DNA from: JBQTKD01 sp052389435
GTDB lineage: Bacteria > Actinomycetota > Actinomycetes > Sporichthyales > Sporichthyaceae
Direction: 5' to 3'
Assembly (NCBI GenBank): GCA_052389435.1
Contig: JBQTIB010000150.1
Location: 1-23,770, forward strand
DNA length: 23,770 bases
Shown here: positions 1 to 6,891 of the stretch, piece by piece
How the letters are laid out: each line of letters opens with the position of its first letter
Position numbering within the stretch: position 1 is the stretch's first letter
Made by a program: the position numbers and the translations under genes
Notes under the pieces: generated by a model
What the model was told of the DNA's origin: nothing
The model's input: the letters and a program-made list of their open reading frames with translations, nothing else
The model's database searches: none

Positions 1-105
1 GGCCACCGCGCCGTCGCCACCCGCTACGACAAGCGCGACTTCGTCTTCCGCGGAACGATCGACGTCGCCTCGATCCGGATCTGGCTACGGGACCCCGTCA
101 GATGA
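1..105 (+). CDS. IS5-family transposase, C-terminal fragment (5' end outside window)
   Basis: The reading frame is open from base 1 to TGA at 103-105 and gives 34 residues. They include RYDKRDFVFRGT and ASIRIWLRD, the usual last residues of IS5-family DDE transposases, where a conserved Arg/Tyr/Lys region and an 'IWLR' end follow the catalytic Glu. The catalytic residues themselves lie upstream, outside the window. The encoded enzyme would cut and join the IS ends. The fragment is cut by the window edge, so I cannot tell whether the full gene is intact. An IS at a contig end is a common cause of assembly breaks. Confidence 0.75.
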   Translation, partial: GHRAVATRYDKRDFVFRGTIDVASIRIWLRDPVR

Positions 106-124
106 TCCGCGGGACACGCTCTAG
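1..124 (+). mobile_element. 3' end of an IS5-family insertion sequence (truncated by window edge)
   Basis: The window opens inside a transposase C-terminus (stop at 103-105), followed by GGGACACGCT at 111-120 and CTAG at 121-124. Read from the outside this is CTAG-AGCGTGTCCC, which looks like the terminal inverted repeat of IS5-family elements, with CTAG or TA as possible target. The other end is outside the window, so the repeat and target duplication cannot be confirmed. No transposase relics are seen beyond 124. Confidence 0.65.
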
Positions 125-233
125 TCCCCCCAAGGACCGTGGTCCCGGGGCCTCGTTGGGGCGGACGCCCCGGCTCGCAGCCGCGGTTCATCCGAACGGC
201 CGAGAAATTTCTGGCCATTCGGCCGATATCGGT

Positions 234-259
234 GGAACCGAATCGGGACGATCGACGTC
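234..259 (+). promoter_or_regulatory. Candidate ECF-sigma-type promoter for the first beta-propeller gene
   Basis: GGAAC at 234-238 and CGTC at 256-259 are separated by 17 nt. This resembles the GGAAC-N16/17-CGTC/GTT layout of many ECF (extracytoplasmic stress) sigma factor promoters. Transcription would start near 265, giving a leader of about 33 nt that contains GAGGG at 287-291, 7 nt before the ATG at 299. An AT-rich palindrome, AGAAATTTCT, lies just upstream at 203-212. The call rests on motif matching alone. Confidence 0.4.
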
Positions 260-298
260 GAAGCTGGCATCGACCGTGGAACGAGCGAGGGTGAACTC

Positions 299-2569
299 AT
301 GTCCGGTTACGACCAGAACGAGGACACCTTCGGCCACGGCGATCCCGCCGGGGAGGGGACGGCGGGCGAGCACGGTGGGCTCAATGTCGGAGCTCGAGCG
401 GCAGCCACGAGTTCCGGCACGCATCGGACCACCGGTACGGGAGCGACAGTAGGGACACCGCCGGCAGGCTTTCGAGCCGGCCGGACGCCGTCGATCGGCC
501 ACATCCCAACGGGGGGCGGCCGGCCGACCCGACTCGTCATCGGTGCTGTTGCGCTCGCCGTCACCTTCGGGTTCTCCCCGCTGGGTGTGGACGGGTCCGT
601 CGCCGCTGTGGCGGCGGCGGACCTTTCCGCGTTTGGGAGCTGCGAGGAGTTCACGAAGTACATGCGCGCCGAGGCCGAGAATGAGGTCGGTGCCTACGGG
701 ATGGGCGGCGGGCCGGTCCTCTACAAGGGCGCGCCCGTCGCGCCCTCGGCGGACGCCGGGTCCGCACCCGCTGCCGAGCGTTCGGCCGCGCCGCAGGAGG
801 CCCTCGGCAACAACTCGACGGGCACGAACGTGCAGGAGCGCGGCGTCGACGAACCCGACGTGGCCAAGGTCGACGGCTCTCGGCTGCTCACCCTTGCCGA
901 GGGCAGGCTGGCGATGGTGTCGACCTCGGGCACCAAGCCCAAGCTGCTGGACACGCTCGGCTTCGGCGAGGGCCAGTACCCGACCGAACTGTTCGTGCTA
1001 CCCGGAAGGCGCGCGTTGGTGGTCGGCAGCGCCTACGAGCAGGCAGAACCGGATTCCCCGCAGGGCAAGCGTGCGCCCGCCGGGGCCGATCGCCTCGGCG
1101 CACCGGACTACTACGGCGGCAACTCGCTGGTCGCGCTGACCCTCGTGGACACCTCGGGCTCGTCGCTGAAGGTTCTGCGCAGCGCGCGGGTGACCGGCAC
1201 CTACGTCTCGGCGCGCCTGTCCGACGGCGTCGTGCGCCTGGTGTTCGGCTCGCAGCCCCGGATCCGCTTCGCGCCGCGCGGGGAGAACGAGGCGGACGCC
1301 GTGGCCGAGGCCCGCAATCGGCGCACCGTACGCACGGCGAGGACGGAAGCGTTTCTGCCGCAGCGTCAGATTCTCGACGCCGCTGGCAGGGTCGTGTCGG
1401 CGACCCCGCTCCTGGAGTGCACTTCGATCCGTCGTCCGGCGCGACCGTCCGGGCTGGGCATGGTCAACGTGCTGAACCTGGACACCGCCAAGGGCGCGCG
1501 CCTGCTCGACGTGGGCGAGGGCGTCGGCATCGTCGCCAACGGCGACGTCGTCTACGCCTCCACCAAGCGCCTCTACGTCGCGACCACCGAGGGCGGCTTC
1601 GGCTGGAACCGCCCGTGGGGCGGCGCGCCGCGCAAGCAGGCGCGGGACCAGCGGGTGACCGCAGTCCACGCCTTCGACGCCACCACGCGCCGCTTCTCCG
1701 ACTACCTCGGCTCCGGCAACGTCCCCGGCTACGTGCTCGGCCGGTGGGCCTTCTCCGAGCACGAGGGCTACCTGCGCGTCGCCACCACGACGGGCGAGCC
1801 GTGGGCTCCGCCGCAGGACGGCGAGGTCAGCGAAAGCCGGGTCACCGTGCTCGAGGAGACCCGCGACGGCCTGCGCAGGGTCGGCCAGGTCGCCGGGCTC
1901 GGCAAGACCGAGCGGATCCGCGGCATCCGCTGGTTCGGCGACGTCGCGGCGATCGTGACGTTCCGTCAGACCGACCCGCTGTACATGGTCGACCTGTCCA
2001 AGCCCGCCAAGCCGCGGGTGCGCGGCGAGCTGAAGATTCCGGGCTACTCCGCCTACCTGCATCCGACGGGCAACGGAGGGCTGCTCGGCATCGGGCAGGA
2101 CGCGGACTCCGAGGGCCGGATCACCGGCCTGCTCGCCCAGCAGTTCGACGTCGCCAACCTCGCGAAGCCGACGCGGACCGACAGGCTCGGCCTGGGCAGG
2201 GGCTACACGCAGGTCGAGCACGACTCGCGTGCCTTCACCTACCTGACCGGTCGGCGCCTCGCGGTGATCCCGGCCTGGGTCAACCAGAAGGTGTCCTGCC
2301 CGGCGAACGCACAGTGCGCGGCCGGCGGCCCGAACGGCGAAGGCTTCGTCGGCGAGATCTCCGTGCCCGCCGCGATCGGCGTGCTGGTCGGCGCCGACGG
2401 CAGCCTGACCCGAGCCGGCAAGTTCGTCGGAGACTCGACGATCCTGCGGGTCGTCCCGGTCGGGAAGCGCCTCGCGGCGATCACCGCGACCAGCGTCTTC
2501 CTTCTCGACCCCGACGGGCTGAAGCAGGTCGGGTCGGTGCGCATCTCCTCCCAGCCCCAGGCACGGTAA
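299..2569 (+). CDS. Membrane-anchored/secreted beta-propeller domain protein (paralog 1)
   Basis: The 756-residue protein has a Gly/Thr-rich N-terminal tail (1-75), one hydrophobic segment (about 78-106), and a large extracytoplasmic region. GTNVQERGVDEPDVAKVDG at 175-193 is the hallmark of the PF09826/COG4880 family of secreted proteins with C-terminal beta-propellers distantly related to WD40. Further strong blocks are FRQTDPLY and GELKIPGYSAYLHP. Conserved cysteines (C115, the LLEC motif and a late C-x5-C pair) recur in the downstream paralog and suggest disulfides. The start ATG is supported by GAGGG 7 nt upstream. No molecular function is established for the family; a surface role in ligand binding or envelope stress is only inference. 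The N-terminal tail before the membrane segment is unusually long compared with the paralog (about 77 versus 20 residues), so a later start is possible. Confidence 0.88.
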   Translation: MSGYDQNEDTFGHGDPAGEGTAGEHGGLNVGARAAATSSGTHRTTGTGATVGTPPAGFRAGRTPSIGHIPTGGGRPTRLVIGAVALAVTFGFSPLGVDGSVAAVAAADLSAFGSCEEFTKYMRAEAENEVGAYGMGGGPVLYKGAPVAPSADAGSAPAAERSAAPQEALGNNSTGTNVQERGVDEPDVAKVDGSRLLTLAEGRLAMVSTSGTKPKLLDTLGFGEGQYPTELFVLPGRRALVVGSAYEQAEPDSPQGKRAPAGADRLGAPDYYGGNSLVALTLVDTSGSSLKVLRSARVTGTYVSARLSDGVVRLVFGSQPRIRFAPRGENEADAVAEARNRRTVRTARTEAFLPQRQILDAAGRVVSATPLLECTSIRRPARPSGLGMVNVLNLDTAKGARLLDVGEGVGIVANGDVVYASTKRLYVATTEGGFGWNRPWGGAPRKQARDQRVTAVHAFDATTRRFSDYLGSGNVPGYVLGRWAFSEHEGYLRVATTTGEPWAPPQDGEVSESRVTVLEETRDGLRRVGQVAGLGKTERIRGIRWFGDVAAIVTFRQTDPLYMVDLSKPAKPRVRGELKIPGYSAYLHPTGNGGLLGIGQDADSEGRITGLLAQQFDVANLAKPTRTDRLGLGRGYTQVEHDSRAFTYLTGRRLAVIPAWVNQKVSCPANAQCAAGGPNGEGFVGEISVPAAIGVLVGADGSLTRAGKFVGDSTILRVVPVGKRLAAITATSVFLLDPDGLKQVGSVRISSQPQAR

Positions 2570-2985
2570 CGCCGTCTTCGGCAGCCTGTCGCGCCTGTCC
2601 CGAGCAGCGGGACGGGCGCGCAGACGGTCGAAGTCGATCGACTCGAACGATTCCGCGGGCCCTGCCGCTCCAGGACTCGTGCACGGTTCCCGCGGCCCGG
2701 TCCCTCGACTTCGGCGTCGCCGGATGCGGTTCCCGAGCGGCTACCCCGGAGTCGCCGCCCCCGCGCGGAGTCCGGGGCCGTCCGACATCGTTCGACGGCG
2801 ACGCTCTCCTCGCGGCGCTGCGTGCCCGCACCGACCCTCCGCCGTGGGATCTCGCGCTCGCCGAAGCGCTGGAAACCCGCCGCCGACGCAAAAGTTGGAC
2901 CGGCGGCGAACGTTTCGCCCGATTGCTCCGTCCTGGTGGCAACGGGCAGTGAGGCGCTGCCCCGCCTGTCCCGAGGTGGTCCCCC
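2570..2985. other. 416-bp intergenic region between the tandem paralogs
   Basis: This region contains the 13-bp hairpin at 2590-2620, a smaller inverted repeat GGCGAA-CGT-TTCGCC at 2905-2919, and a 13-nt direct repeat CGCCTGTCCCGAG at 2592-2604 and 2963-2975. A plus-strand frame ending at TGA 2950-2952 has coding-like third-position GC over about 2788-2952. It has no ATG, GTG or TTG start after the upstream gene and no recognised domain, so I do not call it a gene. GAGGTGG at 2973-2979 is the ribosome binding site for the next gene. I see no convincing promoter for the second paralog. Confidence 0.5.
2590..2620 (+). terminator. 13-bp hairpin after the first beta-propeller gene
   Basis: Arms 2590-2602 and 2608-2620 pair over 13 bp with one G-U pair around a 5-nt loop, 20 nt after the stop at 2569. 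No U-tract follows, as is common in high-GC actinobacteria. It probably ends or stabilises the upstream transcript. Confidence 0.5.
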
Positions 2986-5283
2986 ATGAACGCTCCCGAG
3001 AACGCCCCGGCAAAGAGGCGACTGCGCGTCCTGCGGCCGGTGCCCCTGACCGGCATCGCACTCGGCACCGTCGCCGCGGTCACCGCGGCGATTCTGCTGA
3101 ACCCGACGGGCCAGTCGACCGCCGCGGCCGCGGAGGACCTCCCCGCCTTCGACGACTGCATCGCCTTCGAGAACCGCATGCGCGATCTGACGCTGCCTCG
3201 AATCGGGGCCTACGGGATCGACGAGAGCATCCGCCCGATGTTCGACGCCGGCGCGACCGCGAGAGGCGGAACCCCCCTTGCCGGCGAGTCCGAGGTGCAG
3301 TCCATGCCGGTTCCCGACCGGGCACCCGGCATGCCCGCCGCCGCGGCTCCCGAGGCCGCCGCAGCCGAGGCGGCGACCGACGTCGCCGCGGCACCCGCCG
3401 CCGACGTAGCCGCCAAGGCCGCCGCGGCCGCACCCGCCGCGAAGGCGGCGGCGCCCGCCGCCGAGAAGGCCGATACCGCCGCTGCCGGGTCCAGCGAAGC
3501 GGCGACCCCCGTCCGCGAGGCCGCGCCGGCGACGGCGCGTACGACGTCGAAGTCCGAGGCGAGCCCGGACCGCGCCGTCGGCACCAGTGCGACGGGCACG
3601 AACGTGCAGGAGCAGGGCGTCGACGAGGCCGACCTCGCCAAGACCGACGGCCGGTACCTCGTCACGGTCGTGCGCGGAGCGCTGCAGGTCGTCGACGTCT
3701 CCGGTGGGACTCCGCGTCCGCGGGGCAGCGTCGACCTACGGGGCCTGCGACCGAGCGAGCTGCTGCTCGAAGGCACCAAGGTCCTGGTGGTCTCCCCCGG
3801 GGCGAACGACGCCGGCCGCAAGCCGTACGCACAGCCCGTGGGGACCTCGCTGAGCTTCGTCGACATCTCCGACCCGGACCGGCCGAAGCTGACCGGCAGC
3901 GAGGAGATCGGGGCCCGCTACCTCTCCGCGCGCATGTCCGACGGCGTCGTCCGCGTGGTGCTCTCGACGACGCCACGGCTGAACTTCACCCAGCCCGGCG
4001 TGTGGCGCGACGGGGACCGGATGGGGTCCCCCGAGGCCTCGGAGGCGAACCGGAAGATCGTGCGCGACGCCAAGGCGGCGGACTGGATCCCGACCCGGCG
4101 GATCGTCGACCACGACGCCCGCACGGTGCAGGAGAAGCCGCTGCTGGAGTGCACCGACATCCGCCACCCGGTACGGGATTCCGGCGCGGACCTGCTGACG
4201 GTGCTGAGCATCGACACCCGTTCGGGCAGCGGCCTGCAGGATCTCGCGGCCACCGCCGTCGTGGCCTCAGGCGATCTGGTGTACGCCTCGGTGGACAAGC
4301 TGTTCGTGGCCACCACCCTCGGCGGGTGGGGCGGTTCGTGGCGCGAGCCTGCGGTCGAGGGCGACGTCGTCGCGACGCGACGCAGCGGCACCCTGACGGC
4401 GATCCACGCCTTCGACGTCACCGGCGCGAAGGCCCGGTACCTGGCCAGCGGCGAGATCGACGGCTTCGTCTACGGCCGCTGGGCGATGTCCGAGCGCGAC
4501 GGCCTCCTGCGCGTCGTGACCACCACCGACGCACCCTGGAACGGGCGCGGCGGAGGCGGATCCCAGACCGGGGTCCGCGTTCTCGACACCGAGGGCAAAC
4601 GACTGGACGAGGTCGGCCGCGTCGACGGAATGGGCCTGACCGAGACGGTCCGCGCCGTGCGGTGGTTCGACGATCTGGCGGCGATCGTGACCTTCCGTCA
4701 GACCGACCCGCTCTACCTCGTCGACCTGTCGCAGCCCACGGCGCCGCGGGTGCGGGGCGAACTGAAGATCCCCGGGTACTCCGCCTACCTGCACCCGATC
4801 GGCGATCGTCGCCTGCTCGGCGTCGGCCAGGACGCCACCGACGTCGGGCGCATCACCGGCCTGCAGGTCTCCTCCTTCGACATCCTCGACGTCACCGACC
4901 CGCGCCGTTCGGATTCCCTCGAACTCGGCGAGCAGTCGAGTTCGCCGATCGAACAGGACCCGCGCGGTTTCGTGTACCTGCCGCAGGAGCGCCTCGCGGT
5001 GTTCCCGATGAACGCGCCGGTCTACTACTGCAAGCAGACCGGGCGTTGCCTCCCGCGCGGCGAGCAGGGCGAACTGCCCTACGGCCCCGGCCTGGTGTCG
5101 GTGCGGGTGGCCAAGGACGGCACCCTCACCCGGGTCGCGGCCTGGGACTCCCACCTGCAGGGCGGCCTGTCCGCGCTGAAGACCATGCCGCTCCCGGGCG
5201 GGCGCCTTGCCCTGCTCGACGGCCGAGGCGTGGCGATTCTGGACCAAACCACGCTGAAGGAGAGCGGCTACACCCGCTTCTGA
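2986..5283 (+). CDS. Membrane-anchored/secreted beta-propeller domain protein (paralog 2)
   Basis: The 765-residue protein is a paralog of the gene ending at 2569. A short basic N-terminus (KRRLR at 10-14) precedes a signal/anchor segment (about 20-40). Next comes a conserved 'AFDDC..FENRMR' block, a long Ala-rich, disordered linker (about 117-190), the family signature GTNVQEQGVDEADLAKTDG at 204-222, and the propeller. FRQTDPLYLVDLS and GELKIPGYSAYLHP are nearly identical to paralog 1, and a C-x5-C pair (CKQTGRC) sits at the same late position. The ATG is set by GAGGTGG ending 6 nt upstream. The two differ mainly in N-terminus and linker, which suggests tandem duplication followed by diversification of the spacer that lifts the propeller from the membrane. 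Function is unknown; PF09826/COG4880 membership is confident. Confidence 0.88.
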   Translation: MNAPENAPAKRRLRVLRPVPLTGIALGTVAAVTAAILLNPTGQSTAAAAEDLPAFDDCIAFENRMRDLTLPRIGAYGIDESIRPMFDAGATARGGTPLAGESEVQSMPVPDRAPGMPAAAAPEAAAAEAATDVAAAPAADVAAKAAAAAPAAKAAAPAAEKADTAAAGSSEAATPVREAAPATARTTSKSEASPDRAVGTSATGTNVQEQGVDEADLAKTDGRYLVTVVRGALQVVDVSGGTPRPRGSVDLRGLRPSELLLEGTKVLVVSPGANDAGRKPYAQPVGTSLSFVDISDPDRPKLTGSEEIGARYLSARMSDGVVRVVLSTTPRLNFTQPGVWRDGDRMGSPEASEANRKIVRDAKAADWIPTRRIVDHDARTVQEKPLLECTDIRHPVRDSGADLLTVLSIDTRSGSGLQDLAATAVVASGDLVYASVDKLFVATTLGGWGGSWREPAVEGDVVATRRSGTLTAIHAFDVTGAKARYLASGEIDGFVYGRWAMSERDGLLRVVTTTDAPWNGRGGGGSQTGVRVLDTEGKRLDEVGRVDGMGLTETVRAVRWFDDLAAIVTFRQTDPLYLVDLSQPTAPRVRGELKIPGYSAYLHPIGDRRLLGVGQDATDVGRITGLQVSSFDILDVTDPRRSDSLELGEQSSSPIEQDPRGFVYLPQERLAVFPMNAPVYYCKQTGRCLPRGEQGELPYGPGLVSVRVAKDGTLTRVAAWDSHLQGGLSALKTMPLPGGRLALLDGRGVAILDQTTLKESGYTRF

Positions 5284-5301
5284 GGAAGTGCAAGAACCAC
5301 A

Positions 5302-5384
5302 GCGCATGTCATCCGCAATGGCTCCACAAACCGGACGAATCGCCCAGATTTACAGCCATTGCGGATGACGTGCGCAATGGCTGT
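5302..5384. repeat. Three-arm palindromic element in the convergent gap (REP/terminator-like)
   Basis: Arm A (5302-5323) is the reverse complement of arm B (5354-5375) over 22 nt with one mismatch, with a 30-nt loop. In addition, 5352-5363 pairs perfectly over 12 bp with arm C (5373-5384) around a 9-nt loop. A-B and B-C pairing are mutually exclusive. The element fills the gap between the stop of the plus-strand propeller gene (5283) and the stop of gatB (5392), so it can serve as a bidirectional terminator. Its AT content is higher than its surroundings. It could also be a dispersed palindromic (REP/MITE-like) unit. Confidence 0.75.
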
Positions 5385-5391
5385 TGACCAA

Positions 5392-6891
5392 CTACTCCAC
5401 AACGCCTAGGCGCTCGAGGATGAGGGCCTTCACGGCGGCGGCGTCGGCCTGGCCACGGGTGCTCTTCATGACCGCGCCGACGAGGGCGCCGACGGCGGCG
5501 ACCTTGCCGCCGCGGATCTTCTCGGCGACGGCGGCGTTCTCCGCGATGGCCTCGTCCACCGCCGCGGTCAGGGCGCCGGTGTCGGAGACGACGGCCAGCC
5601 CGCGAGCCGCCACGATCTCCTCGGGCCGGCCCTCTCCCGCGAGTACGCCCTCGATCACCTGGCGGGCCAGTTTGTCGTTCAACGAGCCGGCCTCGACGAG
5701 GTTCACCACGTCGTAGACGTCGCGGGCGGAGATCGGCAGGTCGCCGACCTCGACGCCGGCGTTGTTGGCGGCGCGGGCGATCTCGCCGAGCCACCACTTG
5801 CGCGCCGCGTCCGGGGATACCCCGAGCGCGACGGTCGCCTCCACCGACTCCACGGCCCCGGCGCTGAGCAGCGCCTGGAGGTCCAGTTCGGTCAGGTTCC
5901 ACTCCGCCTGCAATCGCCTGCGCCGGGCCATCGGCAGTTCCGGCAGCGCCGCTCGGAGTTCGGAGATCCACGCGGCGTCCGGGGCGATCGGCACCAGGTC
6001 GGGCTCGGGAAAGTACCGGTAGTCCTCGGCGGTCTCCTTCGATCGGCCGGACACCGTGGTGCCGCTGTCCTCCTGGAAGTGCCGCGTCTCCTGCACCACT
6101 CGCTCGCCGGCGTTGAGTACCGCGGCCTGGCGGGTGATCTCGTGGCGCACCGCCCGCTCGACCGAGCGCAGCGAGTTCACGTTCTTGGTCTCCGAACGGG
6201 TGCCCCACGGAGCACCCGGCGGCGCGAGGGACAGGTTCACGTCGCAGCGCAGCGAGCCCTCCTCCATCCGCACGTCGGAGATGCCGAGGGTGCGGCAGAT
6301 GTCGCGCAGTTCCGCGACGTAGGCCTTCGCGACCTCCGGCGCCAGCGCGCCGGTCCCGGTCACCGGCTTGGTGACGACCTCGACGAGCGGAATGCCCGCC
6401 CGGTTGTAGTCCACGAGGGAATGTGACGCACCGTGAATACGTCCGGTCGCGCCGCCGACGTGCGAGCTCTTGCCCGTGTCCTCCTCCAGGTGTACCCGCT
6501 CGATCTCGATGCGGATCGTCTTTCCCTCGACCTCGACGTCGAGGTAGCCCTCGAAGCAGATCGGCTCGTCGTACTGACTGATCTGAAAGTCCTTGGGCAT
6601 GTCCGGGTAGAAGTAGTTCTTGCGCGCGAAGCGGCACCAGGACGCGATCGAACAGTTCAGTGCAAGACCGAGCCGGACGATCGACTCGATCGCCTTCGCG
6701 TTCGCCACCGGCAGCGAGCCCGGCAGCCCCAGGCACGTCGGGCAGACCTGGGTGTTCGGCGGGGCGCCGAAGGCCGTCGGGCACCCGCAGAACATTTTGG
6801 AGTTCGTGCCGAGTTCGACGTGGACCTCGAGCCCGATCACCGGGTCGTAGGCGGCGAGGGCCTCGTCGTAGGGCACCAGGGCGATGCTCAC
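5392..6891 (-). CDS. gatB: Aspartyl/glutamyl-tRNA(Asn/Gln) amidotransferase subunit B
   Basis: This 499-residue GatB is the tRNA-binding/kinase subunit of the GatCAB complex. It phosphorylates Glu-tRNA(Gln) or Asp-tRNA(Asn) in the cytoplasm, after which GatA-derived ammonia amidates the acyl group. The cradle domain begins with VIGLEVHVEL, followed by a zinc-site cysteine set C35, C37, C50 and C53 (FCGC...CPTC). Other family blocks are HLEEDTGKS, DYNRAGIPLVE and MEEGSLRCDVN. A C-terminal YqeY-like tail occupies about 350-499. Its GTG start (6891-6889) overlaps the gatA TGA in GTGA, showing translational coupling. The frame is open far upstream through gatA, but that extension is a shadow of gatA. 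Length is typical. Confidence 0.97.
   Translation of the reverse strand: MSIALVPYDEALAAYDPVIGLEVHVELGTNSKMFCGCPTAFGAPPNTQVCPTCLGLPGSLPVANAKAIESIVRLGLALNCSIASWCRFARKNYFYPDMPKDFQISQYDEPICFEGYLDVEVEGKTIRIEIERVHLEEDTGKSSHVGGATGRIHGASHSLVDYNRAGIPLVEVVTKPVTGTGALAPEVAKAYVAELRDICRTLGISDVRMEEGSLRCDVNLSLAPPGAPWGTRSETKNVNSLRSVERAVRHEITRQAAVLNAGERVVQETRHFQEDSGTTVSGRSKETAEDYRYFPEPDLVPIAPDAAWISELRAALPELPMARRRRLQAEWNLTELDLQALLSAGAVESVEATVALGVSPDAARKWWLGEIARAANNAGVEVGDLPISARDVYDVVNLVEAGSLNDKLARQVIEGVLAGEGRPEEIVAARGLAVVSDTGALTAAVDEAIAENAAVAEKIRGGKVAAVGALVGAVMKSTRGQADAAAVKALILERLGVVE

Noticed and set aside
102..298. Small frames downstream of the IS end considered as genes
   Set aside because: They overlap the propeller promoter and ribosome binding site and are low-information Arg/Pro-rich frames.
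998..2221. 407-residue minus-strand open frame opposite the first propeller gene
   Set aside because: Antisense shadow; no ribosome binding site or recognised motif, and the plus-strand protein is well supported.
2679..5387. 902-residue plus-strand open frame across the second propeller gene
   Set aside because: Arg/Pro-rich shadow in another frame of a clear PF09826 gene; starts and ends without ribosome binding site or domain.
5309..6784. 491-residue minus-strand frame overlapping gatB
   Set aside because: Alternate frame of gatB with Arg/Gly-rich composition; not a second gene.
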